From NCBI GenBank assembly GCA_001803235.1, contig MHBL01000433.1:1-64000 (forward strand): 64,000 nucleotides of DNA. The letters run 5' to 3'. Source of the DNA: Lentisphaerae bacterium RIFOXYA12_64_32. Lineage in GTDB: Bacteria > Verrucomicrobiota > Lentisphaeria > Oligosphaerales > YB12-FULL-65-16. Under the pieces are notes generated by a model. The model was not told the DNA's origin. It did no database searches and saw only the letters and a program-made list of their open reading frames with translations. This document shows, one piece after another, positions 49,730-59,148 of this stretch. Position numbers and translations under genes: made by a program. Numbering within the stretch: the stretch's first letter is position 1; each line of letters begins with the position of its first letter.

Positions 49730-52477
49730 TCACGGCTGCTTGTCGGGCTTGAAGCAGAGGTTGTCGAGGTAGAATACGGCCGGGTCGTTGCCGTAGCTGA
49801 CGAAACCCAACCATTGCACACTGGTGAACTCCGGGTCGCAGGGGATGTCGCTGCGCTCGAAGAGCGTCTCGTCCCCCACCGTGATCGTCACGGCCCACTT
49901 GCCGTCGCACAGCTTGCCGAGGCCGTCGGCCATGCGGAAGTGCACCCACTTGCCGTCCGGGATGATGCACTCCGTGGGGATCTGGTCGAGCAGGAGCTTG
50001 CCATCGGCCTGGATCCGGATGCTGGGTCCGTTCTGGCGCATGCCGACGCAGTCGCGCCACTCGACCCACAGCATGGCGCCGGGTTCGCGGTACAGGTCGA
50101 AGTCCAGGCGCATGTTGATGCTGTCGCTCAGGTTGGGACGGTAGAAAACGTGTGGCAGGTGATACTGCGCCAGGCCGGCGGCGTCGACGAACTTCAGGCT
50201 GTGCTTGCCGGACGCCGCCTTCTCATCGGTGACGACGACGAAGCCTTTCTCCGCTTCGACGATCTCGACCATGGCCGGTTTCTCACCCGGCGCCTCGAGC
50301 TCGAACCCCTCCTCGTAGAACTTGGCGAACAGCGCGCCGAGGTCGGTTTCGGTCGGGAGCAGTGGCGCGATCGGGCATGACGCGGGCAACTGCCGCCACT
50401 CCGCCGGACCGACGAGGCCGACGTCGGTCATGTCGAGCGCCGTGAAGCCGAGCGCGAACGCCGGGGATTCGGGCTTGAGCCGGAAGTCGCGATTCTTCGC
50501 GTCCACGAACAGGGGGTCGGCAATGCGCGACCGCTCGTCCATGCGCGGCGTGTACCAGATGTCCTTGATCCCCTCCAGTTTCTGCCACTCCTCGAAGCTG
50601 TACTTCAGGAACTTGATCGGCTTGCCGTCCTCGTGCCAGTACAGGTTGTGCTTGATGATCTTGTTGTAGCTCTGCCACTGCTGTTCGGGCCGGAACGGCG
50701 TTCCGTCGCCGGCCATGTAGACGATGTTGTAGGCAAAGATGTTCGTGCGTTCCGAATCGATGCCGAGGCCGAACCCGCAGTAGGCGCAGAGGTTGTTCAG
50801 AACCGTCAGGCAGGCGGTGCCGTGCTGGCACCGGACCCCGCCGGCGCCGGCGTCGTGGACCAGGTTGTTCTCGCACAGGACGCCGGAACTGCCGCCGTCC
50901 AGGTAGATGCCGTGCCCGACGGCGTCCTCGGCCCGACCGACGTCGTGGATGTGGTTGTTGCGGATGACCGAACCCGGGGTGAGGCCGAGGCTGTAGATGC
51001 CGCCGCCGTCGTCCAGAACGCGCATGACATGGTGCACGTGGTTGCGTTCGACGATGTTGTCGCGCGTGCCGGACTGCGTGATGTCCCAGGTCCAGCCGAG
51101 CGAAATGCCGGTGTAGCGGAAGTCGCAGACCTCGTTGTGCGAAATCGTGTTGCGGTGCGCGTAGCCGACGCAGATGCCCACCGCGCCCGCGTGAATGTGC
51201 CCGCCGTCGTGGATGAAGTTGTTGTCGATGAGGTTGTCGTGGCTGAGCAGGCGCGGGATCGGCCGCGTGTGCACCCCGATACGCACACCGCCGCCACCAA
51301 GATCATATAAGTGGTTTCTCACCATACGGTTACCACTACATCCGTCTCGGAACCAGATGGCGTAGTGGCCGATGTGCGCCACCTCGCAACCTTCGATCGC
51401 GATGTCGCGCGCGCCGTCGAACTGCAAGGCGGCATCGAGTGTCGACTCCGCCTGCGGATCGCCGTGACCCTCGGGTGGCAGATGCCAGGCGGCGTACTGG
51501 AACGAGAGGCCCTCGAAACGGATGTGCTCGACGAATCGGTCCTGCGCCGGGTCGCCCCGACCCACGACCAGGTTCTGCACGACCGGCGCCACGACCGTCA
51601 GTTCGTCGAGTTTCTCATCCGCAAACGGGATGACGGTCAGCACGCCTGTGACGCGGTCGAGCTGCCACTCGCCCGGTGCGTCGAGAGCGCCCGGATGGTT
51701 CTCGACCAGGTAGCACTGTCCGGACGAGCGCGGCATGGGCCACACCGCGGGGCCGCCGAGGAACGCCACCTGCGTGCTTTCGTCGACCGACTTCAGAGGG
51801 TACAGGCCCGAATTCCAACTGAAGTAGAGCTTCAGGTTCACGTCCGGCAGGTTGTCCCAGGCCTTGAGGTCGCCGGGGAAGAACCCGAACGCCGTCTTGG
51901 ACTTGCCCGCCCACTCGCCGGTCTTGGCCACGTCGCCCTGGAGCACGGCCTTGCGGATGAAGAACTGGCCGCTGTTCGGCGAACGCGCCAGAATGTAGCG
52001 CCGCCCGTTGGCGAAGAGTTGACGGAACACCCAGGCGTGGTCTCTGGCCGCATCCAGGGTAACGGAGTATGAGCCGTTGGCGTTGCGTTGGAACCCGCGC
52101 ACTTCGCGGCCCCCCGAGATCACCGGGTGTTCACCCTCGTACGCGGCGTAGACAATGGGGCCGGCGCTCGTCCCCGAGTCCTCCGGCAGCAGCTCGAACG
52201 ACGCCTCGAGCCGATAGACGCCGTCGCGCAACAGGACCCGTGCGCCACCGTCCGGAACACGGCCGGCGCTCTTCATCTCGCGCAGAGCATTTCGCGCCCG
52301 GTCGAGCGTAGCGAACGGGCCGTCCGTCTTTTCCGCGTTCGGTGCCGCGAGCGTGCCGGACCACGCGTCCTGACCCTGGGGCGACACATACAGCACGGCC
52401 GTGTCGGCCGCCAGGATGCTCAAGCCGACCAGGCACCCGCTCACCAGCAACGCGTTGCGGAGGAAAGAATGCGCCAT
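49730..52477 (-). CDS. Secreted right-handed parallel beta-helix protein, paralogue 2
   Basis: A 915-residue protein with an N-terminal signal (FLRNALLVSGCLVGLSILAA). It follows the same plan as 13423-16134: YVSPQGQDAWSGTLAAPN, DGPFATLDRARNALREM, a beta-helix of turns such as NTISHNEVCDFRYTGISLG and NHIHDVGRAEDAVGHG, a conserved PLFVDAKNRDFRLKPESPAF insert and a C-terminal jelly-roll with VFYLDNLCFKP. ATG 52477 is chosen since GGAGGAGACC precedes it. Function is predicted as surface glycan binding or lysis. The two paralogues lie 36 kb apart and on opposite strands. Confidence 0.85.
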   Translation of the reverse strand: MAHSFLRNALLVSGCLVGLSILAADTAVLYVSPQGQDAWSGTLAAPNAEKTDGPFATLDRARNALREMKSAGRVPDGGARVLLRDGVYRLEASFELLPEDSGTSAGPIVYAAYEGEHPVISGGREVRGFQRNANGSYSVTLDAARDHAWVFRQLFANGRRYILARSPNSGQFFIRKAVLQGDVAKTGEWAGKSKTAFGFFPGDLKAWDNLPDVNLKLYFSWNSGLYPLKSVDESTQVAFLGGPAVWPMPRSSGQCYLVENHPGALDAPGEWQLDRVTGVLTVIPFADEKLDELTVVAPVVQNLVVGRGDPAQDRFVEHIRFEGLSFQYAAWHLPPEGHGDPQAESTLDAALQFDGARDIAIEGCEVAHIGHYAIWFRDGCSGNRMVRNHLYDLGGGGVRIGVHTRPIPRLLSHDNLIDNNFIHDGGHIHAGAVGICVGYAHRNTISHNEVCDFRYTGISLGWTWDITQSGTRDNIVERNHVHHVMRVLDDGGGIYSLGLTPGSVIRNNHIHDVGRAEDAVGHGIYLDGGSSGVLCENNLVHDAGAGGVRCQHGTACLTVLNNLCAYCGFGLGIDSERTNIFAYNIVYMAGDGTPFRPEQQWQSYNKIIKHNLYWHEDGKPIKFLKYSFEEWQKLEGIKDIWYTPRMDERSRIADPLFVDAKNRDFRLKPESPAFALGFTALDMTDVGLVGPAEWRQLPASCPIAPLLPTETDLGALFAKFYEEGFELEAPGEKPAMVEIVEAEKGFVVVTDEKAASGKHSLKFVDAAGLAQYHLPHVFYRPNLSDSINMRLDFDLYREPGAMLWVEWRDCVGMRQNGPSIRIQADGKLLLDQIPTECIIPDGKWVHFRMADGLGKLCDGKWAVTITVGDETLFERSDIPCDPEFTSVQWLGFVSYGNDPAVFYLDNLCFKPDKQP

Positions 52478-52940
52478 TGGGGTGGTCTCCTCCAAATGTC
52501 TCTCTTCCCCTTGCCCGTGCCTTTGCCCGTCCTCGCGGCTGTGCCCGTTTCATGCCCGGCTGTGCACCGCGCGGCAATCCCTTACCAATACGCCCAACGT
52601 CCCCCCGGTTTCAAGTACGCTCCGGCATGGCTCCCCGTTTTCCGTGTATACCGATATGCCATCGCGCGGCCGGCGCCGCGCTGGTGAGGCGAGGTCTTTC
52701 GTGCAATTGGGTGCGAGCTGTACAACCCCGGCGACCGGGTGGTGGTCTTGTCGCCAACGGCGACAGGCATGTCCAGCCCAAGGTTGGCAAACCCTGGGAT
52801 TCGGCGTACCTCAACCGATTGCACGCCAACGGGGTACCGCATGCCGCACCACGGTGGTGAACACACGGCGTGCACCTGCGCGTCCCCTTCAGGGACGGAC
52901 GAATGGGGCGCCGGGCAGCGCTCCCACACGCTTCGGCGCG
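52478..52940. other. Intergenic region without a supported gene
   Basis: Short open frames on both strands are present but have no family features. The stretch 52755-52830 (around GCGACAGGCATGTCCAGCCC) has the look of a dispersed repeat, but no second copy was found in this window. Confidence 0.3.
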
Positions 52941-54260
52941 CTACTGTGCACTCGCCGCCGAGACGCGTTGTACCACGCGGTGCACGGCGCCGGCGACGCG
53001 GTCCTCGACGTCGCCCGCCCAGCGCCAGGCCGGTCGTCCGTACTCATCCAGGTGCGGGCCGCCCTCGTACCCGCCCTCCTCCCACACCCGGCGCGAGGGG
53101 ATGTACGCGGCCATGTCGTTGGCATACCCACACACCCAGGTCCCGGGTCCGAACTCGCGCTTGAAGCGCAGCGAGTAGTCGACCACCGCCTCGCCGCCGA
53201 TACCGAGCAGCAGCAGTTCATCGCCGATCCGCCAAGCCTGCACCGGATAGGGATACGCGGTGGGGAAGATGACCCCGTCGTCGATCATCTTGATCATGCG
53301 CTTCGCCCAACGTGCGTGCAGTGCGCTCTTGCCATGGGCGATCGGCAGCAGTTTCTCGCGCGTCACGATTTCGCCATAAGGCAGGTCCACGAACTCGAAC
53401 GCCGTGCGCAGCCCGAGGCCGGTCGAGACCGGCTGCATCGGCTTGGCCAGTACTGCGTTCACTGCGGCGGCGAGCATCTGCCCGTAGCACGCGGCCAGTT
53501 CAAGCGTGCGGCGCGGGATCGGGTTCTGATCCGCACCGCACGCGTTGAAGAACATGGCCGCGGCGCCGGGGTGCGCGGCCTCGATGCCGATCTGCGCGAA
53601 GCCCGGATAGTCGCCACACCACTGATTGAACGCGAGCGTGGTCGGGTGACAGGCATACCCGAAGAGGACCCCGAGCAGTTCGCCACCGTCGTCGCGAATC
53701 GCCAGGACCGGCACGTCATGATCCACCACGCCCTTCAGCTTCAGCGGCTTGCCCTCGGCCAGCATCTGCGCCACCTCAGCTTCGGTGTTCTCGCGGCGGT
53801 TGACCGCAAACGTGCACGTACCCTCGCCCTTGCTCAGCAGTGCCGGGCGCCAGTCCCCGAGCGCCTCCTCGACGGCCTCGACCACCCGGTCCTCCATCCA
53901 CAGCGAGTATTCATTCACCAGCCGGTGCTGCTCTTCGTCCAGCGGGTAGTAGTCCACCAAGTCGTCCGTGAGGATTGGCCCGCAGTGATTGTGCGAGAAG
54001 GTGAGCATGAACTCGGCGCGGTCCAGGCCGCACCGCGCCCGCAGCCGCGCGTACAGGCGTTCATAGATGGTCTTGGACATTCCCATATGATCCGTCGTGA
54101 CCATCACGACGCGCTTGCCGGCGTGGTCCCGCAGGGCGAGGACCTTGAGCCAGAGATCGTGGACCTTGCCCTCCGGTGCACGCTCGGTCCCATACCCCGC
54201 CAGCCACACGGGCGTCTCCGGAGTCATCACGCGCCGCGCCATGCCAACTTGCCAGGTCAT
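52941..54260 (-). CDS. Neutral/alkaline ceramidase-like hydrolase, second paralogue
   Basis: A 439-residue protein starting MTWQVGMARRVMTPETPVWL, with GAGAAGGAGC 7 nt upstream of ATG 54260. The family landmarks are clear: VVMVTTDHMGM, the metal motif FSHNHCGP (H-x-H), a FGYACHPTTL segment with His, and an FFNACGADQNPIPR segment. It matches the family more fully than the paralogue at 3137 (which lacks ACHPT). No signal peptide. It probably acts on amide- or ester-linked substrates; identity is unknown. Upstream, divergently placed sequence holds a secreted-protein pseudogene. Confidence 0.8.
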   Translation of the reverse strand: MTWQVGMARRVMTPETPVWLAGYGTERAPEGKVHDLWLKVLALRDHAGKRVVMVTTDHMGMSKTIYERLYARLRARCGLDRAEFMLTFSHNHCGPILTDDLVDYYPLDEEQHRLVNEYSLWMEDRVVEAVEEALGDWRPALLSKGEGTCTFAVNRRENTEAEVAQMLAEGKPLKLKGVVDHDVPVLAIRDDGGELLGVLFGYACHPTTLAFNQWCGDYPGFAQIGIEAAHPGAAAMFFNACGADQNPIPRRTLELAACYGQMLAAAVNAVLAKPMQPVSTGLGLRTAFEFVDLPYGEIVTREKLLPIAHGKSALHARWAKRMIKMIDDGVIFPTAYPYPVQAWRIGDELLLLGIGGEAVVDYSLRFKREFGPGTWVCGYANDMAAYIPSRRVWEEGGYEGGPHLDEYGRPAWRWAGDVEDRVAGAVHRVVQRVSAASAQ

Positions 54261-54386
54261 GTTCTTGCTCCTTCTCCGTAACGGACCCAACGGACACGAG
54301 GGATTGGGTTGGCACCTATACCGTACGGGTATGGCCTCTGCGAGCGTCGGGGCTCAAAACGGTTCTCCTGTCGGTGCGACGTCCGC

Positions 54387-54751
54387 TCAGTCCTGGCGCC
54401 GCGGGGCCAGGTTCACGACGCCCGCGAGGTCGCCGTCGCGGACGGAGATCATCCAGGTGAGCGCCTTGGCCGGGACGACGGCTTCGCTCACGAAACCGCG
54501 GTTGCTCACCTGCCGCACCTCCCACTCAATGCGATCCGCATACACGCGGAACACGCGGTACATGTTCGGCCACTCGGCGTGACGCGCAGCGACTGCGCGC
54601 CGCCGTGCGCGCGGGCGGTGTCGGCCGCATAGGTCGCCTGGTAGGTGTGGAAGTCCGGCAGCGCGCCCTCAAACCCCTCGTCAATGCCCAACTGCGCCCA
54701 GGCCGACCCAACAGCGACAAGCAGCGATACGACGAGAGTCACAAGCTTCAT
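54387..54751 (-). pseudogene. Frameshifted secreted protein
   Basis: ATG 54751 opens a signal peptide (MKLVTLVVSLLVAVGSAWAQ) and FEGALPDFHTYQATYAADTA, then ARAHGGAQSLRVTPSG. At about 54575 the frame changes: the continuing protein-like sequence is EWPNMYRVFRVYADRIEWEV with SNRGFVSEAVVPAKAL and ends VNLAPRRQD in a different frame, stop at 54387. A small deletion or insertion probably caused this; an internal loss is also possible since the product is short. Homologues would be glycan-binding beta-sandwich proteins by appearance only. Confidence 0.55.
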
Positions 54752-55189
54752 CGGAACAGGTCTCCGGTTCGTGGGGCTCGGACATGTTGCCTTTGCTCGT
54801 ATCGTGCCTACCATAGCCTGTCTTCCCGAAATCATGCTGTCGGAGGACAATGGATCAAGGACGGATGAACGTCGAACGCTGAACTCCGAACTTCGAAGCA
54901 CCGGAGGGGGGAATTCGGACGCGGTATGTCACTGTGACTGGCGCGGCAGCGTCCCTACTTCGAGGTTCGGCGTCTGTCCCGGATCGGGGGCCTTGGGGTC
55001 ATCCGTCCTTACCCGCACATCCGCCGGTGGTTCCGTCAGACCGGCCAGACCAGCGTGCTCCCCCAGGCAGGTCCCCGCGGCCCCCAGGTCGGCGGCGGAA
55101 GGAAAGAGCGGGGATGGACCGTCTCCGGGCGCGTTTCAACCGAATGTCCGGCCCCAATCTCACCTCGCGACCGGGCAAATGTGCTCAAA

Positions 55190-55286
55190 AAGGTAGGCGC
55201 GACCCCGGTGCCCCAGGCCGCCCCTACCAGGTGTGCGCGGAGGTGTGGCCTTCCGAGACGCGGCGCCAGATCTTGAAACAGCCCTG
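55190..55286 (-). mobile_element. Family B element, one-ended copy 3
   Basis: The right end is GATCTTGAAACAGCCCTG (55269-55286), the inverse family B terminus. Read on the complement, the next 70 bp match copy 1 (TCTGGCGCCGCGTCTCGGAA, then GGCCACACCTCCGCGCAC), after which similarity stops at a different hairpin. The other terminus is missing. Its last two bases belong to the target duplicated by the family I element. Confidence 0.75.
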
Positions 55287-55293
55287 GGTGGCC

Positions 55294-55450
55294 GTAATGC
55301 GTCAGTGGCGGGTGGAGATAAGGTCGAAGGTTGACCGGGGCTGGCGTCTAAAGTGGTCGGAGCGGCTCGCTCCGACACCCGCGGGACCGAGCCGGTCCCG
55401 CCACTTTTGGCGAGCCCCCCCCAGCCCAGCACCCGCCACTGACGCATTAC
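55294..55450. mobile_element. Family I MITE-like element with 9-bp target duplication
   Basis: A 157-bp element whose left end GTAATGCGTCAGTGGCGGGT is exactly inverted at the right (ACCCGCCACTGACGCATTAC); the repeat is 21 bp long. It is flanked by the perfect direct repeat TGGGTGGCC at 55285-55293 and 55451-55459. It contains a family H unit at 55350-55407. It is inserted at the end of a family B copy, so family I moved here later. Confidence 0.92.
55350..55407. repeat. Family H repeat nested in the family I element
   Basis: AAAGTGGTCGGAGCGGCTCG at left and CCGGTCCCGCCACTTT at right give AAAGTGG/CCACTTT inverted ends and two internal stems. The same unit is in lipA (21998-22055). It is either part of family I or a secondary insertion. 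Confidence 0.7.
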
Positions 55451-55557
55451 TGGGTGGCCCGGCGCCCACCTTGAAAAGCGGGTGCATTACATCTATAATG
55501 GTACAGTGTCCTGCTGGGCTGTAAGCTTGGCAATTTCCATATGGAGGGAGCGGGCCC

Positions 55558-56301
55558 ATGGAACACCGACGACGCTTCACGCTCACGGCCCCCTCTGGCC
55601 TTCCCCCCCTTCGACGCGGTCAGGGGCCGACGTCCGACTCGGGGGTTGACGTCCGGCGCAGGGCTCATTGGTTTACACTCATTGAACTGCTGGTCGTCAT
55701 CGCCATCATTGCCATCCTCGCGTCCCTGCTCCTGCCGGCGCTTGCCGAGTCCCGGGAGCGGGCGCGCCGAAGCATTTGTGGCAATAACCTCAAACAGATG
55801 GGCACGGGGATGATCATGTACACCGATGACTACGACGGGCTCGGGCCGTACAATCATCGCGACCCGCCCTGTGAGAACATGGGCTGCGGGAACTGGCGGT
55901 GCACGCTGCACGCGCCGAACCAGTACTTCCAGTTCGGCCTGCTTTTCTCTTACCTCGGCTGTCCCGACCTGTGGGAAACACCGCAGATCATGATCTGTCC
56001 TTCGGACCGCGCGCTGCGCCTGACCCCGTCCAAGTTCGGCAGCGACACGTCGTATTGGATCAACCCCCAGGCCGGCAGCAGCAGTGTCCAGGCCAAGCGC
56101 CTGACGTACTGGCCTCCGACCCGCCTCGCCGTCGTGGACCAGGACACGTGGTGGGAAATGGGCTATCTGGGCTGGCCATCCAATCACAACTCGCACGGAT
56201 TCAACACGCTGCGGATGGGGGGAAGCGTCAGTTGGATTCCCTGGACGCACAACATGGGCAACGTCTGGGATTGGGCCACCTTCGACAAGATCTGCCCGTG
56301 A
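55558..56301 (+). CDS. Prepilin-like secreted protein (DUF1559 type), third member
   Basis: 247 residues. A long leader of 38 residues precedes FTLIELLVVIAIIAILASLL; the -1 residue is Trp, not Gly. After LPALAESRERARRSICGNN the NLKQMGTGMIMYTDDYDG segment is the family's characteristic stretch. The middle has several Cys (PPCENMGCGNWRCTLH). The C-terminal H-X9-DG is degenerate here (HGFNTLRMGGSVSWI). A GGAGGG ribosome site lies 8 nt upstream of the ATG. Presumably exported by a prepilin-type route; role unknown. Confidence 0.8.
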   Translation: MEHRRRFTLTAPSGLPPLRRGQGPTSDSGVDVRRRAHWFTLIELLVVIAIIAILASLLLPALAESRERARRSICGNNLKQMGTGMIMYTDDYDGLGPYNHRDPPCENMGCGNWRCTLHAPNQYFQFGLLFSYLGCPDLWETPQIMICPSDRALRLTPSKFGSDTSYWINPQAGSSSVQAKRLTYWPPTRLAVVDQDTWWEMGYLGWPSNHNSHGFNTLRMGGSVSWIPWTHNMGNVWDWATFDKICP

Positions 56302-56538
56302 TCGGGCAGAGAGCCTGCGGGGCGTCAGGTCCAATCCAGGGTTGTTCAGATTGGCCGGGGAGTGCAGGTCGTGCGGCGCGCCGAGGCGACCTACGCCGTT
56401 GCAGTTACGCATGATCCAGGCCTTGCGAGTCTTGCCGACCGGGCTATGATACCTGAAGGCGGCAGGGCGCTAACCTCTCTCCTGCCCGCCCGCACGATGC
56501 CAGCCCTGAATCCGTTGTCGATGAAGGAGACACGTCTT

Positions 56539-57372
56539 GTGGCCCAGTTAGGAATTGTCAAACAGCGGGATCCTGCGCTCTGTGCGTTGCGCCTCAGGAC
56601 GGTTGGTGGCGATCTGACCACGGCGCAGTTGCGAACCATCATCAGCGTTGCGGAGCGCTTCGGTCAAGGCAAAGTTCACCTGTCGACCCGCCAAGGGGTG
56701 GAGATCCACGGTGTCCTGAAGTCCGACGCCGAGGCGGCGATTGCCGAGTTGGCTGCCGGCGGCGTTTCCATGGGGGCGGGGGGCTCTCGGGTCCGGGTCG
56801 TGGGCGCCTGCCCGGGGAACAGTTGGTGTCGCTACGGCGCCATCAACACCAAGGACTTGGCCGCCGCACTTGACCGCGAGCATTTCGCCAGCGAGATGCC
56901 GTACAAGGTCAAGATGAATGTCACCGGCTGCCCGAACAACTGCGGCAAAGCGCGCGAGAACGACATCGGCCTGATGGGTGTAACCGTTCCCGCCTGGGCG
57001 GAAGACAAGTGCAGTGACTGCGGTAAGTGCGTGGAGCTTTGTCCGACCCACTCCATCACCAAGGACGGCGACCGCTATCTTTCCGACAAGGACACCTGCA
57101 TCAAGTGCAGCGTCTGCACGACGCTCTGCCCCACCGGCGCCTGGAAAGCCGAGACCACCGGGATCCGCGTGCTTGCCGGCGGAACGATGGGCAAGAAGCC
57201 GCGTCTCGGCACGGTGATTGCAGACCTGATTGAAGATCCCGAGGAAGCGTTGGCACTGGTTCGCAAGGTGCTGGCCGTGTACCGTGCCGAGGGACGCTCG
57301 AACGAACGCCTGGGGCACACGATGGATCGCATCGGTCTCGACGAGTTCAATCGCCGAGTCGCCGCTCAGTGA
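56539..57372 (+). CDS. Siroheme/4Fe-4S sulfite- or nitrite-reductase-like protein with ferredoxin domain
   Basis: A 277-residue protein resembling AsrC-type and other small anaerobic sulfite reductases. The N-terminal ferredoxin-like half contains RFGQGKVHLSTRQGVEIHGV. The siroheme-4Fe4S signature is complete: C-X5-C in GACPGNSWCRYG and C-X3-C in TGCPNNCGKA. Two ferredoxin clusters follow (CSDCGKCVELCP and CIKCSVCTTLCP). GTG 56539 is taken as start because AAGGAG lies 9 nt upstream; ATG 56521 lies inside that ribosome site and earlier ATGs lack one. No AsrA/AsrB or dsr genes are adjacent, so electron donor and true substrate are open. Confidence 0.82.
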   Translation: MAQLGIVKQRDPALCALRLRTVGGDLTTAQLRTIISVAERFGQGKVHLSTRQGVEIHGVLKSDAEAAIAELAAGGVSMGAGGSRVRVVGACPGNSWCRYGAINTKDLAAALDREHFASEMPYKVKMNVTGCPNNCGKARENDIGLMGVTVPAWAEDKCSDCGKCVELCPTHSITKDGDRYLSDKDTCIKCSVCTTLCPTGAWKAETTGIRVLAGGTMGKKPRLGTVIADLIEDPEEALALVRKVLAVYRAEGRSNERLGHTMDRIGLDEFNRRVAAQ

Positions 57373-57404
57373 CACGGATTGCCTGCCCCCCTCTTTCGAT
57401 GGCT

Positions 57405-57720
57405 CGGTTGAAGAAAACCGACCTGTGCGGGTAGATTCGCCCTCGAGGAGCAATGGCGTGCGCCGGCTGGGATGCGATTGAGCGCGGTGGCTCGGCGCGC
57501 CTGCCTGTGCGCCGCACGCAGACAGGTCCCGCGCCGAAGCGGGGTGCGTCGGCCGGTCCCCGGCCGAGGGCCTCGGGCCGGGACGGCCCCGAGCACCCTG
57601 CCGCGGTCCCGGAGGTCCCGCGCCACTGCCCGTTACGGCACACAACCGCGAACGGGCGTATCCTGGCGCCCATTGCACCGCCTTCTGTCTCTGTGGATTT
57701 ACCCGCACAGGTTGAAAAAA
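57405..57720. repeat. Family F copy 3 nested in a larger inverted repeat
   Basis: Family F core (57485-57635) shows GGTCCCGCGCCGAAGCGGGG, CCGAGGGCCTCGGGCCGGGA and GGTCCCGGAGGTCCCGCGCC. It is bracketed by inverted GACCTGTGCGGGTA (57419) and TACCCGCACAGGT (57698). The whole stretch is non-coding and lies between the iron-sulfur protein and the ARPP-1-like gene. Confidence 0.6.
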
Positions 57721-57851
57721 ACGCCGGGCTGAGCGTCTACAGTATGACGGCGAAACGCACCCGGCAGACGGCTGCAGGCGGAGCGCTCCGGGGGAGTCCC
57801 GTGGGATACTGGCCTAGGGTCGAAAGTGCAGCGGACGAGGATGGCCACACC

Positions 57852-59018
57852 ATGACGCACCTTGGGATCCGGGTTGTCAGGCGACGGGCAAGCGCGGTCC
57901 TGCGCATTCTTACGGGGTTCGCATTGCTGGGCGTGGCGGCGTCCGGGGCGTTTCTGAAGGAAGGCGACACGGGCGGACCGAGCCCTCGGCCCCCCGAGCC
58001 GCGCCCTCCGGACGTGCGCCCGGTCGAGCCACCGATCGTCATCGTGCCGCCGCGACCGTTTCCGGTGCCAGGCGGCCAACTGATCCGTCTGGTAGACGCC
58101 GTGCGCGTCGAGGCGCCGTACACTCACGGACAACTCACCGTCTTCCCGTTGTCGCTGCGGAACCCGGAGCGGCACGACATCCGCACCCTGGACGAAGCGC
58201 TGCGGAACGACTGGGTCCGCATCTACGAGAAGCCGAGCGCCGCGGTCCCCGAGCTCATCGGCCGGAACGAGTCTCCGCACTACATCTTCCTGATGGCCGG
58301 CGAGATCCTGCAGGGCGGCCGGCAGAATCGGTTGGTGCGCCACGACCTGCTGCTGCCGCCGCGCTCGGGAGATGTCGACATCCCGGTGTACTGTGTCGAA
58401 AAGGGCCGATGGGAAGGCAAGGACCCGATCTTTGACCGCGGCCCGGGGCTGGCCGACCACGAACTGCGCATGAAGGCGGCTGGCGGCGCGTCGCAGGACG
58501 CGATCTGGAGCGAAGTCCGCAGCCGTTCCGAGCAGTTCGGGGTGAAGTCGGCCACGGAGGACTACCAGTCCGTTTTCCAGGCGCCCGCAGTGCGCCGTGA
58601 GCTAAGCGGCCTGGTCGCGCCGTTCCGCAAACTCTGTCGCCCGGAATACGTTGGCGCGGTGATCGTGGCGGACAACCGCATTGTCGGCTGCGATCTATTC
58701 TCAAGCTCGATCCTGTTCCGGAAATTGTGGATGCGCATCTGCGAGTCGTACGCCATGGACGTGATCTGGCGCGGGTACTCGGAGCGCCTGACGATTCGGG
58801 AAGAGGACGTGCGCCGTTTCCTGGATGGAGTGCACTACGCGGCGTTCACCGAACAGGGCTCGCCGGGCGAAGGCACGCGGGTGGAGATCAGCCGCAACGT
58901 CGACGGCCAGGCACTGTTCTGGCGCGACACGGTCGTGCACGCGGTGCTGCGACCGGGGTACGACGTGCGGCCCATGCCGGTGCCGCAGCCCATGCCGGGA
59001 CCGTTGTACCGCGAGTGA
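57852..59018 (+). CDS. ARPP-1/DUF6569-type secreted protein
   Basis: A 388-residue protein with an N-terminal hydrophobic segment (ILTGFALLGVAASGAFL), a Pro-rich linker (PRPPEPRPPDVRPVEPP) and the ARPP-1 (DUF6569) domain from about residue 75. Typical features are LTVFPLSLR, LDEALRNDWVRIYE, MAGEILQGGRQNRL and a SGDVDIPVYCVEKGRWEG segment. The domain was named from phosphatase and rhodanese gene neighbourhoods; a molecular function is not established. It lies before the VIT/VWA gene on the same strand, 130 nt apart. Confidence 0.75.
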   Translation: MTHLGIRVVRRRASAVLRILTGFALLGVAASGAFLKEGDTGGPSPRPPEPRPPDVRPVEPPIVIVPPRPFPVPGGQLIRLVDAVRVEAPYTHGQLTVFPLSLRNPERHDIRTLDEALRNDWVRIYEKPSAAVPELIGRNESPHYIFLMAGEILQGGRQNRLVRHDLLLPPRSGDVDIPVYCVEKGRWEGKDPIFDRGPGLADHELRMKAAGGASQDAIWSEVRSRSEQFGVKSATEDYQSVFQAPAVRRELSGLVAPFRKLCRPEYVGAVIVADNRIVGCDLFSSSILFRKLWMRICESYAMDVIWRGYSERLTIREEDVRRFLDGVHYAAFTEQGSPGEGTRVEISRNVDGQALFWRDTVVHAVLRPGYDVRPMPVPQPMPGPLYRE

Positions 59019-59148
59019 ACGGTGGGAGTGAGGCAAAGGAACGCTGTGTCAGGTTTCGGGTTTTAGGTTTCAGCAGCTCACTGAGTCACTGCGTCACTGA
59101 GTCAGCGTTGTCACTGAGCTGGGGACGGAAATCACGAGGGTTACTCTG

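Noticed and set aside
52611..52829. A 72-codon minus-strand frame that looked conserved
   Set aside because: No start signal or family. It may be a dispersed repeat, but no second copy was found here.
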